This document shows positions 1 to 8,828 of a DNA stretch of 64,000 nucleotides, one piece after another. Both the position numbers and the translations under genes were made by a program. How positions within the stretch are numbered: the stretch's first letter is position 1; each line of letters starts with the position of its first letter. The DNA comes from Mycobacterium ostraviense (GTDB lineage: Bacteria; Actinomycetota; Actinomycetes; Mycobacteriales; Mycobacteriaceae). A model generated the notes under the pieces. That model was not told the origin of the DNA, searched no databases, and saw nothing but the letters and a program-made list of their open reading frames with translations. The stretch is taken from positions 1,573,330 through 1,637,329 of the forward strand of contig NZ_NKRE01000001.1 of NCBI RefSeq assembly GCF_002705925.1, in the 5' to 3' direction.

Positions 1-147
1 ACCGTGCGTGATGCGCTCAACGGGCTATTCGGACCCGGGCGGGTTGGCGGGCGGGTTCGCCGGCACGCCGCCCTCGGTCGGCTGTATTCCGGTCGCGGCA
101 TCACCCGCCCCGGGTCCGAATAGCCCGTTGAGCGCATCACGCACGGT
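1..147. repeat. 39-bp perfect inverted repeat at window edge (fold-back)
   Basis: Bases 1-39 are the exact reverse complement of bases 109-147, with about 69 bases between the arms. Bases 109-147 encode the tail of the UPF0182 protein on the minus strand (residues [13 protein letters not shown]). Bases 1-39 are therefore the same coding segment turned round. The pairing continues imperfectly just inside the arms. A gene ending inside an inverted copy of itself at the very edge of a sequence is typical of a chimeric fold-back at a contig end. A genuine inverted repeat is possible but less likely. Confidence 0.85.
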
Positions 148-2790
148 GGGGCCGTATCCGACCTTGTCGTTGTACATCATCGCCACCCGGATCAGCCGCG
201 GGTAGGACGAGGCGGCGTCGCTGGCGCCCGGGGAGGCATAGACGGGTTCGACGTACAGCAGCCCGCCCTGGGCCACTGGCAAGGTGAGCAAGTTGCCCCA
301 CCTGATCCGGTTCTGGTTATCGCGCCCGATCACGCCCAGGTCCTGCGATACCGCGGGGTCGGTGGTGATCGCGTTGTTGGCCAGCTTGGGACCGTTGACC
401 TGTCCCGGGATGGTCAGCACCGTGATCTTGCCGTACGTAGCGGGATCGGAGCTGGCGCTGATGTAAGCGGCCAGGTAGTCGCGCTTGAACCTGTTCATCG
501 CGCTGATCAACTGGTATGCGGCCGAATTATCGTCTTTGGCAATGTTTTTCGCGACGATGTAGTACGGCGGCTGATAGCTGCTGGCGGTCGGGTTCGGGTC
601 CAGCGGCACGTCCCAGAAGTCGGAGGTGGAAAAGAACGTCACCGGGTCGTTGACGTGGTACTTGGCCAGCAGCATCCGCTGCACCTTGAACAGGTCTTCG
701 GGGTAGCGCAGATGCTCGGCGAGCTCGGACGCGATGTCGCTCTTGGGCTTGACCGTACCGGGGAAGACCTGCATCCACGCCCGCAGCACCGGGTCCCGTT
801 CGTCCTGCTGGTACAGCGTCACGGTGCCGTCGTAGGCATCGACGGTGGCCTTCACCGAATTGCGGATGTAGGAGACCTTCTTGTCGGGGGCCAGCCGGTT
901 GAACGCCACCTCGGTGGAATCGGCGGTCGCCGAGGACAACGACGTCAGCTCGGAGTAGGGATAGTTGTCCAAGGTGGTGTAGCCGTCGATGATCCACACC
1001 AGCCGCTTGTTGACGATCGCCGGGTACACCGCGCTGTCAGTGGTGAGCCACGGCGCCACCGCCTCCACCCGCTGCGCCGGATCCCGGTTGAACAAGATCT
1101 TGCTGTTGGAACCGATCACGTTGGAGAACAAGAAGTTTCGCTCGGCGAACTTCGCGGCGAATACGGTGCGGGAAATCCAGCTGCCGACCGGGACGCCGCC
1201 GCTGCCGGTGTAGGTGTAGTTCTTGGTTTCGGTACTGGTTTCGTAGTCGTATTCCCGGTCTGCGCCCGTCTTTCCGACAATCGCGTAGTCGGCGGACGTG
1301 TTGGAGATGACCGGTCCGAAGTAGATCCGCGGCTGGTCCAACTGTGCCGGACCGTCGGACACCACGGTTCCGTTGGCGCCGACGACGTTGACCAGGAACT
1401 CGGGGTAACCGCCGTTCTGGTTCGGGTCGTTGGCGATCCCGCGCACGGTGTTGGCCGGCGATGCGATGAATCCATTGCCGTGCGTGTACACCGTGTGCCG
1501 GTTGATCCAGTCGCGCTGGTTGTCGATCAGCCGGTCGGGGTTGAGTTCCCGCGCCGCGACGACGTAGTCACGCAGGTTGCCGTTGCGGTCGACGTAGCGG
1601 TCGATCGACAGCTGGTCGGGGAAGTAGTAGAAGTTCTTACCCTGCTGGAACTGGGTGAACGCCGGGCTGACGATCGTGGGGTCGAGCAACCGGATGTTCG
1701 AGGTCGTGGCGCGGTCGGCAGCGACCTGCTGCGCGGTCGCCTGACCTTCGCCGGTGTAGTTGCGATAAGTCACCACGTCCGACGTCAGGCCATAGGCTTG
1801 CCGGGTCGCGGTAATGCTGCGGCTGATGTATTCGCTTTCCTTCTGCGCGGCGTTGGGTTTGACGCTGATCTGCTCGACGATCATCGGCCAGGCGGCACCG
1901 ACGATCACCGACGACAGCAGCAACAGGGCCAGACCGATAGCCGGAATCCGCAAGTCCCGCAGGGTGATTGCGGAGAACACCGCCGCCGCGCAAATCAACG
2001 CGATCGCCATCAGGATCAGCTTCGCCGGCAGGACCGCGTTGATATCGGTGTAGCCGGCACCGGTGAACGGCTTACCGCCACGGCTGTGCGACAGCAGCTC
2101 GTAGCGGTCGAACCAATAGGCGACCGCCTTGAGCAGCACCAGCAACCCGACCAGGCTGACCAGTTGGATACGCGCCGAGCGGCTCAGCGCACCCGTCCGA
2201 CCCGAAAGCCGAATGCCGCCAAAGATGTAGTGCGCCACCAGGTTTGCCACGAACGCCAGGAATACGGCCACGAACAGGTAGCTGAGTACCAGCCGGTAGA
2301 ACGGCAACTCGAAGGCGTAGAAGCCTAGGTCCTTCCCGAACTGCGGGTCCCTGACGCCGAAATCACCGCCGTGCAAGAACAACTGGATCCGAACCCAGTA
2401 GCCTTGCGCGACGACGCCCGCCAGCAGTCCGATCGCCGCCGGCACGCCGATGCCGACCAGCCGCAGCCGAGCCAGCACGAGGGCGCGATAACGCGCCACC
2501 GGGTCGTTGTCGTTGCTCGGCACGAAGACCGGCCGGGTGCGGTAGGCCAACCCCAGCCCGGCAAAGACGATGCCGCCGACCAACAGTCCCCCCACCAGGA
2601 ACACCACGATTCGGGTGACCAGCACGGTGGTGAACACCGACCGGTAGCCCAGTTCGCCGAACCACAGCCAATCGACGTATGCGTCGATCAGGCGTGGACC
2701 GGCGAGCAGCACCGCGATGACACCCAACGCGATCAAGATCAGAATCCGGCTACGCCGAGTCAGCTTCGGCATCCGTGCGGACGGCCGCAT
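25..2790 (-). CDS. UPF0182 family integral membrane protein (3' end possibly artefactual)
   Basis: A 921-residue protein of the UPF0182 family, orthologous by position and content to M. tuberculosis Rv3193c (about 990 residues). About seven hydrophobic segments lie in the first 310 residues, starting at residues 17-38, and are followed by a large, probably extracytoplasmic domain. The family's function is unknown. ATG at 2790 was chosen; an in-frame GTG lies two codons upstream. The last codons (PPGSE and stop) fall inside the inverted copy of the gene's own sequence at bases 1-39. The true C terminus is therefore probably missing, and the shortfall against the ortholog fits this. Confidence 0.85.
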   Translation of the reverse strand: MRPSARMPKLTRRSRILILIALGVIAVLLAGPRLIDAYVDWLWFGELGYRSVFTTVLVTRIVVFLVGGLLVGGIVFAGLGLAYRTRPVFVPSNDNDPVARYRALVLARLRLVGIGVPAAIGLLAGVVAQGYWVRIQLFLHGGDFGVRDPQFGKDLGFYAFELPFYRLVLSYLFVAVFLAFVANLVAHYIFGGIRLSGRTGALSRSARIQLVSLVGLLVLLKAVAYWFDRYELLSHSRGGKPFTGAGYTDINAVLPAKLILMAIALICAAAVFSAITLRDLRIPAIGLALLLLSSVIVGAAWPMIVEQISVKPNAAQKESEYISRSITATRQAYGLTSDVVTYRNYTGEGQATAQQVAADRATTSNIRLLDPTIVSPAFTQFQQGKNFYYFPDQLSIDRYVDRNGNLRDYVVAARELNPDRLIDNQRDWINRHTVYTHGNGFIASPANTVRGIANDPNQNGGYPEFLVNVVGANGTVVSDGPAQLDQPRIYFGPVISNTSADYAIVGKTGADREYDYETSTETKNYTYTGSGGVPVGSWISRTVFAAKFAERNFLFSNVIGSNSKILFNRDPAQRVEAVAPWLTTDSAVYPAIVNKRLVWIIDGYTTLDNYPYSELTSLSSATADSTEVAFNRLAPDKKVSYIRNSVKATVDAYDGTVTLYQQDERDPVLRAWMQVFPGTVKPKSDIASELAEHLRYPEDLFKVQRMLLAKYHVNDPVTFFSTSDFWDVPLDPNPTASSYQPPYYIVAKNIAKDDNSAAYQLISAMNRFKRDYLAAYISASSDPATYGKITVLTIPGQVNGPKLANNAITTDPAVSQDLGVIGRDNQNRIRWGNLLTLPVAQGGLLYVEPVYASPGASDAASSYPRLIRVAMMYNDKVGYGPTVRDALNGLFGPGAGDAATGIQPTEGGVPANPPANPPGSE

Positions 2791-2872
2791 CCCCACTAGC
2801 TACGCTCCCTGCTCGGTTTGGCTGCTGCCAGAGATTTATCTAGTCGGTCACAACTGTACGCATCTCAGAGCG

Positions 2873-3895
2873 TTAGCAACTTGGCGTCGGGGCCCCGGCA
2901 GTCATCGCATGCAACGCGTCCACCGCCTGGCCGAGTGTCTCGACCTTCACCAGCCGCAGACCTTGCGGGGTGTCGGAGGCCGCCTCGTAGCAGTTTTTCG
3001 CCGGCACCAGAAACACCGTGGCGCCGGCGGCACGCGCGGCGGCCATCTTGTGCGTGATCCCCCCGATAGCGCCAACCTTGCCGTCAATGCCGATGGTGCC
3101 CGTACCCGCGACGAAGGTCGACCCGACCAGGTCACCCGTGGTGAGTTTGTCGATCACCGCAAGACTGAACATCAACCCGGCCGAGGGGCCGCCCACATTG
3201 GCGAGGTTGAAATCCACCACGAACGGCGCCCACGGCGCGTCCAGCACCGCCACTCCCATGAAGCCGTAGTCGCGGTCCTTGTTGGTGCCGAGCGTGATCT
3301 GCGCGACACCGGCCGGCTCGTTCTTGCGACGGAAGTCGACGGTCACCGACTGGCCGGGCTTGGTGTTCTTCATCAATCCGGTGAACTGCTCGACATTGGT
3401 CACCGGCGTGCCGTTGACCGCATCGACAGCGTCACCGGCTTTCAGCTTGCCCGCCGACGGTCCGGGATCGTTGACCGAGGCGACGGTTACCGCTTCCGGA
3501 TACTTCAGATAACCCAGGGCCGCGTACTCGGCGCTGTCTTCGGAAATCTTGAAGTCGGCGTTGTTGGCCTTGTCGACCTCCTCCCGCGACTTGCCCGGCG
3601 GGTAAACGAGATCCCGGGGCACCAGCTGTTCTTGCCCGGAGAGCCACAGTGTTATGGCCTCGCCCAGACTCAGACCGTCACGCTGGGACACCGTCGTCAT
3701 GTTGAGATGACCCGACGTCGGGTGTGTTTGGGTGCCTTCGATGTCGACTACCTGTTTGCCGTCGACTTCGCCGAGGGTGTCGAACGTGGGGCCGGGTCCC
3801 AGCGACACGAATGGCACCGTCACCACCGCGAGCAATACCCCGAACACCACGATCGGCACCAGGGCGACCATCAACGTCAAAATTCGCCTGTTCAC
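2873..3895 (-). CDS. PDZ domain / Lon-like (S16) membrane-anchored protease
   Basis: A 340-residue protein matching M. tuberculosis Rv3194c (340 residues). One N-terminal membrane segment (residues about 5-30) anchors an extracytoplasmic part. A PDZ domain lies at about 130-220 (DPGPSAGKLKAGDAVDAVNG). The C-terminal domain is Lon-type (S16), with the candidate catalytic Ser in GGPSAGLMFSLAVID and Lys in GGITHKMAAARAAGA. This is the YlbL-type architecture. The GTG start (GTG AAC AGG CGA) puts the membrane anchor at the very N terminus; the longer open frame upstream has no membrane or domain signal. It is transcribed in the same direction as the UPF0182 gene, 82 bases upstream of it. Confidence 0.9.
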   Translation of the reverse strand: MNRRILTLMVALVPIVVFGVLLAVVTVPFVSLGPGPTFDTLGEVDGKQVVDIEGTQTHPTSGHLNMTTVSQRDGLSLGEAITLWLSGQEQLVPRDLVYPPGKSREEVDKANNADFKISEDSAEYAALGYLKYPEAVTVASVNDPGPSAGKLKAGDAVDAVNGTPVTNVEQFTGLMKNTKPGQSVTVDFRRKNEPAGVAQITLGTNKDRDYGFMGVAVLDAPWAPFVVDFNLANVGGPSAGLMFSLAVIDKLTTGDLVGSTFVAGTGTIGIDGKVGAIGGITHKMAAARAAGATVFLVPAKNCYEAASDTPQGLRLVKVETLGQAVDALHAMTAGAPTPSC

Positions 3896-3991
3896 GCCGC
3901 ATAGACTAGACGGACCCTGCCGAAGCCGGTTCAGCTGCGAGCGTGACGGCGGATGGCGCTTTCTTCTTCCCCGATGGGTACCGTTGACCAT

Positions 3992-5365
3992 ATGGCTGAC
4001 CTGCCTTTCGGTTTCTCCTCCGGAGACGACCCCGACCCCGACAAGCGCGGGAAGAACGAACCCGACCCCGGCTCGGGCGCAAACCCGCTGGGCCCGTTCG
4101 GTTTCAGCGGGGATTTCGCCATGGCCGACCTGGGTCAGATCTTCACCCGCCTGGGCGAGATGTTCGGCGGTGTCGGCAGCGCGATGACCGCCGGTCAGAG
4201 TTCCGGACCGGTCAACTACGCCCTGGCCCGCCAAGTGGCGGCCAGCTCGGTCGGTTTCACAGCGCCCATCCCGGAGGCGACCAACTCCGCCATCTCCGAC
4301 GCGGTTCACCTGGCGGAGACGTGGCTGGACGGGGCCACCTCACTGCCGGCCGGCACCGCCAAGGCGGTGGGCTGGAGCCCCACCGACTGGGTCGACAACA
4401 CCCTGGACGTCTGGAAGCGACTCTGCGATCCGATGGCCGAGCAGATCTCCACGGTGTGGGCGTCGTCGCTGCCGGCGGAGGCCAAGAGCATGGCCGGCCC
4501 GCTGCTCACGGTGATGTCGCAGATGGGCGGCATCGCGTTCGGTTCGCAGCTGGGTCAGGCACTCGGCCGGTTGTCGCAGGAGGTGCTGACATCGACCGAC
4601 ATCGGCCTGCCGCTGGGGCCTAAGGGAGTGGCCGCGATCCTGCCCGCCGCCGTCGAGGACTTTTCGTCCGGCCTCGAACAACCGCGCAGCGCGATCCTGA
4701 CCTTCCTGGCCTCCCGTGAGGCCGCCCATCATCGCCTGTTCAGCCATGTCCCCTGGCTGGCCGGGCAGCTGCTGGGCACTGTCGAGGCCTACGCCAAGGG
4801 CATGAAGATCGACATGACCGGAATCGAGGAGCTGGCCCGCGACTTCAATCCGGCCACGCTGACCGATCCCGCCGCCATGGAGCGGTTGCTGAGCGAGGGA
4901 GTATTCGAACCCAAGGCGACACCGACACAGATCCAGGCGCTCGAGCGGCTCGAGACGCTGCTCGCCCTGATCGAGGGCTGGGTCCAGACAGTGGTGACCG
5001 ATGCGCTCGGCGAGCGTATTCCGGGCACCGCCGCACTCAGCGAGACCCTGCGCCGCCGCCGAGCCAGCGGCGGTCCCGCCGAACAGACGTTCGCCACCCT
5101 GGTCGGGCTGGAGCTACGGCCACGCAAACTGCGGGAGGCCGGCGCGCTGTGGGAGCGCCTAACCCAGGCCGCCGGTGTGGACGCCCGGGACGCGGTGTGG
5201 CAACACCCCGACCTGCTGCCCGCGGCCGACGATCTGGACGACCCGGCCGCTTTCATCGACCAGGTCATCGGCGGCGACACCAGCGGCATCGACGAGGCGA
5301 TCGCCGAACTCGACCGTGAAACCGGCGGCCCGGAGGACTCCGGACCCGGCCCTGTGGATAACTGA
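3992..5365 (+). CDS. DUF2342 / zincin-like conserved protein (Rv3195 ortholog)
   Basis: A 457-residue soluble protein with a low-complexity acidic start (MADLPFGFSSGDDPD) and a large helical body. It belongs to the DUF2342 family, annotated as zinc-dependent metalloprotease-like and sometimes as coenzyme F420 biosynthesis-associated. The candidate metal motif is EAAHHRLFSHVPWL, near residue 240; I see no classical HEXXH. Its biochemical role is not established. The start at MADLPFG follows the M. tuberculosis ortholog as I remember it. In-frame ATGs lie 13 and 6 codons upstream and none has a strong Shine-Dalgarno. The gene is divergent from the PDZ protease gene, with about 96 bases between them. 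Confidence 0.8.
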   Translation: MADLPFGFSSGDDPDPDKRGKNEPDPGSGANPLGPFGFSGDFAMADLGQIFTRLGEMFGGVGSAMTAGQSSGPVNYALARQVAASSVGFTAPIPEATNSAISDAVHLAETWLDGATSLPAGTAKAVGWSPTDWVDNTLDVWKRLCDPMAEQISTVWASSLPAEAKSMAGPLLTVMSQMGGIAFGSQLGQALGRLSQEVLTSTDIGLPLGPKGVAAILPAAVEDFSSGLEQPRSAILTFLASREAAHHRLFSHVPWLAGQLLGTVEAYAKGMKIDMTGIEELARDFNPATLTDPAAMERLLSEGVFEPKATPTQIQALERLETLLALIEGWVQTVVTDALGERIPGTAALSETLRRRRASGGPAEQTFATLVGLELRPRKLREAGALWERLTQAAGVDARDAVWQHPDLLPAADDLDDPAAFIDQVIGGDTSGIDEAIAELDRETGGPEDSGPGPVDN

Positions 5366-5402
5366 ACCACCAGCCGAGCCCGGCGTGGCACAGTTTCTGG
5401 TC

Positions 5403-6257
5403 ATGCCGCAGGCCGTTCCCACCTTGTATTCGCTCGATCCGGCGATGCCGGTGCTGCTGCGGCCCGACGGTGCCGTGCAAGTGGGCTGGGATCCCCGCCG
5501 GGCCGTGCTGGTGCATCCACCCGGCGGCCTGACCGCATCGTCGGTGGCCGCGCTACTGCGGTCCATGCGCTCGCCAACACCGATCACCGAGCTGCAGCGC
5601 CAAGCCGTCAGCCAGGGTTTGGTGGACGGCGAGGAGGTGGTGAACCTCGTCAGGCAATTGGTCGGCGCCGGTGTCGCGACCCGCGGGCATCGAGGTTGCC
5701 CGGGCCGCGCGGCGTCGATCCGGGTCCACGGTCGCGGACCGTTGTCGGACCTGCTGATGCAGGCTTTGCGCTGCTCGGGGGCGCGGGTCGGGCAGAGCAG
5801 CCAACCGCATGCCGCGGTCAGCAGCGGCACGGTGGATTTGGTGGTGCTGTCCGACTATCTGGTAGCCGATCCACGTTTGGTGCGCGATATGCACAACGAG
5901 GGCATTGCGCACCTGCTCGTTCGGGTTCGTGACGGCACCGGCCTGGTGGGACCGCTGGTTATCCCGGGCGTGACGAGCTGCCTACGCTGCGCCGATCTGC
6001 ACCGCAGCGACCTGGACCGCGCGTGGCCGGCAATCGCTGCCCAGCTGCGGGGCACCGTCGGAGTGGCCGACCGAGCGACGTTGCTGGCGACGGCCGCGCT
6101 GGCCCTCAGCCAGGTCAACCGGGTGATCGCCGCGGTGCGCGGTGAACAAGCCGACCACGATCCGCCGTCGGCTCTCAACGCCACGCTGGAGTTCGACCTC
6201 AACGCCGGCTCCATCGTGGCGCGCCAATGGACCCGGCATCCGTTGTGCTCGTGCTGA
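5403..6257 (+). CDS. ThiF / cyclodehydratase-like protein (Rv3196 ortholog)
   Basis: A 284-residue protein 37 bases downstream of the DUF2342 gene and probably co-transcribed with it. It resembles the ThiF-like proteins annotated as bacteriocin or TOMM cyclodehydratases. The middle (residues about 110-170) is Rossmann-like (SGTVDLVVLSDYLVADPRLV). Cysteine pairs occur at GVTSCLRCADLH and at the C terminus (HPLCSC), which would suit a structural zinc. No YcaO partner or precursor peptide is nearby, so a peptide-modifying role is not supported here. Start ATG at 5403. Confidence 0.75.
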   Translation: MPQAVPTLYSLDPAMPVLLRPDGAVQVGWDPRRAVLVHPPGGLTASSVAALLRSMRSPTPITELQRQAVSQGLVDGEEVVNLVRQLVGAGVATRGHRGCPGRAASIRVHGRGPLSDLLMQALRCSGARVGQSSQPHAAVSSGTVDLVVLSDYLVADPRLVRDMHNEGIAHLLVRVRDGTGLVGPLVIPGVTSCLRCADLHRSDLDRAWPAIAAQLRGTVGVADRATLLATAALALSQVNRVIAAVRGEQADHDPPSALNATLEFDLNAGSIVARQWTRHPLCSC

Positions 6258-6275
6258 CTGCGGCCGTGACGGCGT

Positions 6276-6449
6276 CTAGCCCAGGCGGCCCTGCTCCGGG
6301 ACGTTCGTGGAGACCGCGGCATAGGCTCTGGCCAAGTCGTCCAGCACGCCTTCGGTCAAGGTGCCGTCTTTGCGGTGCTTGTCCAGCGTTTCGATGATCG
6401 CCCTGAATAGGGCGTCGGCGGTGTCGTGCTGCGTTTGTTTTGCTGACAT
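6276..6449 (-). CDS. Conserved small protein, 57 residues
   Basis: This short reading frame starts MSAKQTQHDTADALF and ends EQGRLG. The predicted protein is helical and charged (AIIETLDKHRKDGTLTEGVL) with no membrane segment or signal peptide. It fits exactly between the convergent ThiF-like gene (stop 18 bases away) and the 6.5-6.67 kb intergenic region. A purine-rich GGAGGG lies about 16 bases upstream of the ATG, somewhat far for a Shine-Dalgarno. From memory M. tuberculosis has a small gene at the equivalent place (Rv3196A), which I could not check. Function unknown. Confidence 0.6.
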   Translation of the reverse strand: MSAKQTQHDTADALFRAIIETLDKHRKDGTLTEGVLDDLARAYAAVSTNVPEQGRLG

Positions 6450-6672
6450 AGCTTTGGCGGTCCACCCTCCAGATGTGGGGATCGATGCGTCACACCGTTG
6501 CGACCTGCAAGAGACTACATAGCGGCTGTGCCCGCGGCGATCCGAAAATCCAACCTGTCATCCGGCGAGCCGAAGCCGGGATGCGGGCCGTCGGTTCGGT
6601 CCTCAGCCGCCCGGCCCGCCGTGCACGCGCGCCTGGTTGATGCCGGATCAATACCCGGTTGACGCAACCGTC

Positions 6673-8016
6673 ATGGATGATGGGTATGTGTCAGACATCA
6701 AACGCGGCCGCGCCGCGCGCAACGCCAAGCTGGCCAGTATTCCGGTCGGCATGGCTGGCCGGGCGGCTCTCGGCTTCGGCAAGCGGCTGACCGGCAAGTC
6801 GAAAGACGAGGTCAACGCCGAGCTGATGGAGAAGGCCGCCAACCAGTTGTTCACCGTCCTGGGCGAGCTCAAAGGCGGGGCGATGAAAGTCGGCCAGGCG
6901 TTGTCGGTGATGGAAGCAGCCATTCCCGAGCAGTTCGGTGAGCCATATCGCGATGCGCTGACCAAGCTGCAGAAGGATGCCCCGCCGCTGCCCGCGGCCA
7001 AGGTCCACCGGGTGCTCGATGCACAGCTGGGCACGAAGTGGCGTGAACGGTTCAGTTCGTTCGACGACACCCCGGTTGCCTCGGCCAGCATCGGCCAGGT
7101 GCACAAGGCGGTCTGGTCCGACGGCCGCGAAGTGGCCGTCAAGATTCAGTACCCGGGTGCCGACGAGGCCCTGCGGGCCGATCTGAAGACCATGCAGCGC
7201 ATGGTCGGCGTGCTCAAGCAGCTGTCGCCGGGCGCCGATGTCCAAGGTGTCGTCGACGAACTGATCGAACGCACCGAGATGGAGCTCGACTACCGGTTGG
7301 AGGCCGACAACCAGCGGGCTTTTGCCAAGGCGTACCACGACCACCCACACTTCGCGGTGCCGCGGGTGGTGGCCAGCGCACCCAAGGTGGTGATCCAGGA
7401 GTGGATCGACGGGGTGCCGATGTCGGCGATCATCCGCAATGGCAACCAGGAACAGCGCGACCTGATCGGGACCCGGCTGATAGAGCTCACCTTCGACGCC
7501 CCACGCCGGCTCGGGATGCTGCACGGTGACGCCCACCCCGGGAACTTCATGCTGCTGCCGGACGGTCGAATGGGCGTCATCGACTTCGGCGCCGTGGCAC
7601 CATTGCCCGGCGGCTACCCCATAGAGCTGGGGATGACGATCCGGTTGGCCCGGGACAAGAATTACGACCTGCTGTTGCCGACCATGGAGAAGGCCGGTTT
7701 CATCCAGCAGGGACAGCAGGTCTCGGTCCGGGAGATCGACGAGATGCTGCGCCAGTACGTCGAACCCATCGAAGTCGACGTCTTCCACTACACCCGCAAG
7801 TGGCTGCAGCGGATGACCGTGAGTCAGTTCGACCGATCGGTCGCGCAGATCAAGGTCGCCCGGCAGATGGACCTGCCGGCCAAGCTGGCGATTCCAATGC
7901 GGGTCATCGCCTCAGTGGCCGCGATCCTCTGCCAGCTGGATGCGCATGTGCCGATCAAGTCGCTGACCGAGGAGCTGATTCCCGGCTTCGCCGAGCCGGA
8001 TACGGCTGTGGTCTGA
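6673..8016 (+). CDS. AarF/ABC1/UbiB-type atypical protein kinase (Rv3197 ortholog)
   Basis: A 447-residue ABC1/UbiB family protein. The family's KxGQ motif is present (GGAMKVGQALSVME), as is the Ala-rich nucleotide loop (PVASASIGQVHKAV). The VAIK-type lysine lies in EVAVKIQYPG, the catalytic-loop equivalent in MLHGDAHPGNFML and the metal Asp in GVIDFGAV. M. tuberculosis annotation often calls the ortholog an ABC transporter ATP-binding protein, which this sequence does not support. The ATG at MDDGYVSDIKRG was chosen to match the ortholog start as remembered; an ATG 12 codons upstream is in frame. It is convergent with whiB7, with which its ortholog is associated in macrolide resistance. Confidence 0.85.
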   Translation: MDDGYVSDIKRGRAARNAKLASIPVGMAGRAALGFGKRLTGKSKDEVNAELMEKAANQLFTVLGELKGGAMKVGQALSVMEAAIPEQFGEPYRDALTKLQKDAPPLPAAKVHRVLDAQLGTKWRERFSSFDDTPVASASIGQVHKAVWSDGREVAVKIQYPGADEALRADLKTMQRMVGVLKQLSPGADVQGVVDELIERTEMELDYRLEADNQRAFAKAYHDHPHFAVPRVVASAPKVVIQEWIDGVPMSAIIRNGNQEQRDLIGTRLIELTFDAPRRLGMLHGDAHPGNFMLLPDGRMGVIDFGAVAPLPGGYPIELGMTIRLARDKNYDLLLPTMEKAGFIQQGQQVSVREIDEMLRQYVEPIEVDVFHYTRKWLQRMTVSQFDRSVAQIKVARQMDLPAKLAIPMRVIASVAAILCQLDAHVPIKSLTEELIPGFAEPDTAVV

Positions 8017-8105
8017 TACGCGTTCGAGCCGAGCAGACGGCGCAGCCATGGCCGGCGGCAGCCTTGCGCCTCGCCCGGTAAGGGCGGACATGTCTCCACA
8101 AGGCC

Positions 8106-8132
8106 GGGCCCGGCTCTCGGTGAGCCGGGCCC
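8106..8132. terminator. GC-rich hairpin between convergent Rv3197 ortholog and whiB7
   Basis: An 11-bp perfect stem (GGGCCCGGCTC paired with GAGCCGGGCCC) with a 5-base loop. It lies 90 bases after the kinase stop and 8 bases after the whiB7 stop. No T tract follows on either strand, as is common for mycobacterial terminators. The position between two converging genes suggests bidirectional termination. Confidence 0.65.
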
Positions 8133-8139
8133 GGGCCAC

Positions 8140-8403
8140 CTAAGCGGCGACCTTGCGGGGACGCCCCCGCGGACGCTTGCGGCTCACGATCGTGCCGCGC
8201 TCGAAAATCTCGCCGCCCCAAACGCCCCATGGCTCGGCACGGTCCAGCGCGGCCGCCAAACATTGGCGCCGGACCGGGCAGCCGGTGCACAGTGTCTTGG
8301 CGCGCTCGAGATCAGCTGGGGTGTCGGCAAACCATAGGTCGGGATTACCCACGTGGCATGGCAACGCCGGCAGCCGATTATTGGGGACTGTCAGTGCCGA
8401 CAT
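8140..8403 (-). CDS. whiB7: WhiB7 redox-sensing transcriptional regulator
   Basis: An 87-residue WhiB-family protein. Four cysteines (C16, C39, C42, C48; motif CTGCPVRRQC) would bind a [4Fe-4S] cluster. They are followed by the G(V/I)WGG turn (GVWGG, residues 60-64) and a C-terminal AT-hook (RPRGRPRK) that distinguishes WhiB7 from other WhiB proteins. WhiB7 binds sigma-A and activates intrinsic antibiotic-resistance genes. The ATG at MSALTVP matches the M. tuberculosis start as remembered; a GTG four codons upstream with AGGAAG before it is an alternative. It has a long leader with a uORF and an attenuator hairpin, annotated separately. Confidence 0.95.
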   Translation of the reverse strand: MSALTVPNNRLPALPCHVGNPDLWFADTPADLERAKTLCTGCPVRRQCLAAALDRAEPWGVWGGEIFERGTIVSRKRPRGRPRKVAA

Positions 8404-8489
8404 GTCCTGGCTCACCTGCTTCCTGGTCTTGGGGCTGTCTTTCGAAGGTGATCCGGACCAGGTGAGAGAGGTTGGCCCCCAACAAATTT

Positions 8490-8522
8490 GGCCACGGATC
8501 CTGGTGACTTGGGTCCGTGGCC
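8490..8522 (-). terminator. whiB7 leader attenuator hairpin
   Basis: A perfect 12-bp stem (GGCCACGGACCC paired with GGATCCGTGGCC apart from one G-T wobble-type position) with a 9-base loop. On the transcribed minus strand it is followed by AAATTTGTTGG. It lies after the uORF stop and 87 bases before whiB7. This fits an intrinsic attenuator in the leader that would be relieved when ribosomes stall on the uORF. Such attenuation is reported for whiB7 leaders in M. tuberculosis and M. smegmatis; its operation here is inferred. Confidence 0.75.
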
Positions 8523-8553
8523 ATTCGGCGAATCTGGGGCTGTTACGCAGTGT

Positions 8554-8700
8554 CTACGTTGGGCTCCAATCCACGGACGCGTCAGTCGCGGTGGCGGCGC
8601 GGTGCTTAGCCGCTGCCGCCGGTGCGGCGGCGGCATGAGGGGTTCCCGCGGTTGACGCCGCGGCAGCCACGCTCGCACCGAACACACTGATGTCGAGCAT
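8554..8700 (-). CDS. whiB7 leader uORF, 48 residues
   Basis: An ATG at 8700 is preceded by a strong ribosome site (GGAGGG, about 8 bases upstream). It opens a frame for 48 residues beginning MLDISVFGAS, followed by an Ala/Thr-rich stretch, and ending DWSPT. The frame stops 31 bases before the attenuator hairpin. Position, strong ribosome site and low complexity all suit a leader peptide whose translation senses ribosome inhibition, rather than a stable functional protein. WhiB7 leaders in other mycobacteria are known to carry such a uORF. Confidence 0.75.
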   Translation of the reverse strand: MLDISVFGASVAAAASTAGTPHAAAAPAAAAKHRAATATDASVDWSPT

Positions 8701-8771
8701 CGTGGCCACCCTCCTCTCGTGCCGTTTGCCGATTTGCCAGCCTTCAACGCCGGCAGCGATGTGCGTTTCGA

Positions 8772-8810
8772 GGGTAATCGGTCACGGCTGCCGATGACAA
8801 CCGATTTTCT
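8772..8810 (-). promoter_or_regulatory. Candidate autoregulated whiB7 promoter
   Basis: On the minus strand an AT-rich block AGAAAATCGG (8801-8810) lies immediately upstream of TTGTCA (-35, 8795-8800). A 17-base spacer follows, then TTACCC (-10, 8772-8777). An AT-rich element just upstream of the -35 is the known feature of WhiB7-bound promoters and would be read by the AT-hook. The proposed start of transcription would give a leader of about 360 bases containing the uORF and the attenuator. Confidence 0.6.
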
Positions 8811-8828
8811 GACCTGCGGTTTCGTTAC

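Noticed and set aside
655..2328. 557-residue open frame on the plus strand
   Set aside because: It is antisense to the UPF0182 gene, rich in Arg/Gln/Gly/Val as expected from the opposite strand of GC-rich coding DNA, with no domain or ribosome site.
6673..8016. ABC transporter ATPase annotation for the Rv3197 ortholog
   Set aside because: No Walker A/ABC signature; KxGQ and HGDAHPGN motifs show an ABC1/UbiB kinase fold.
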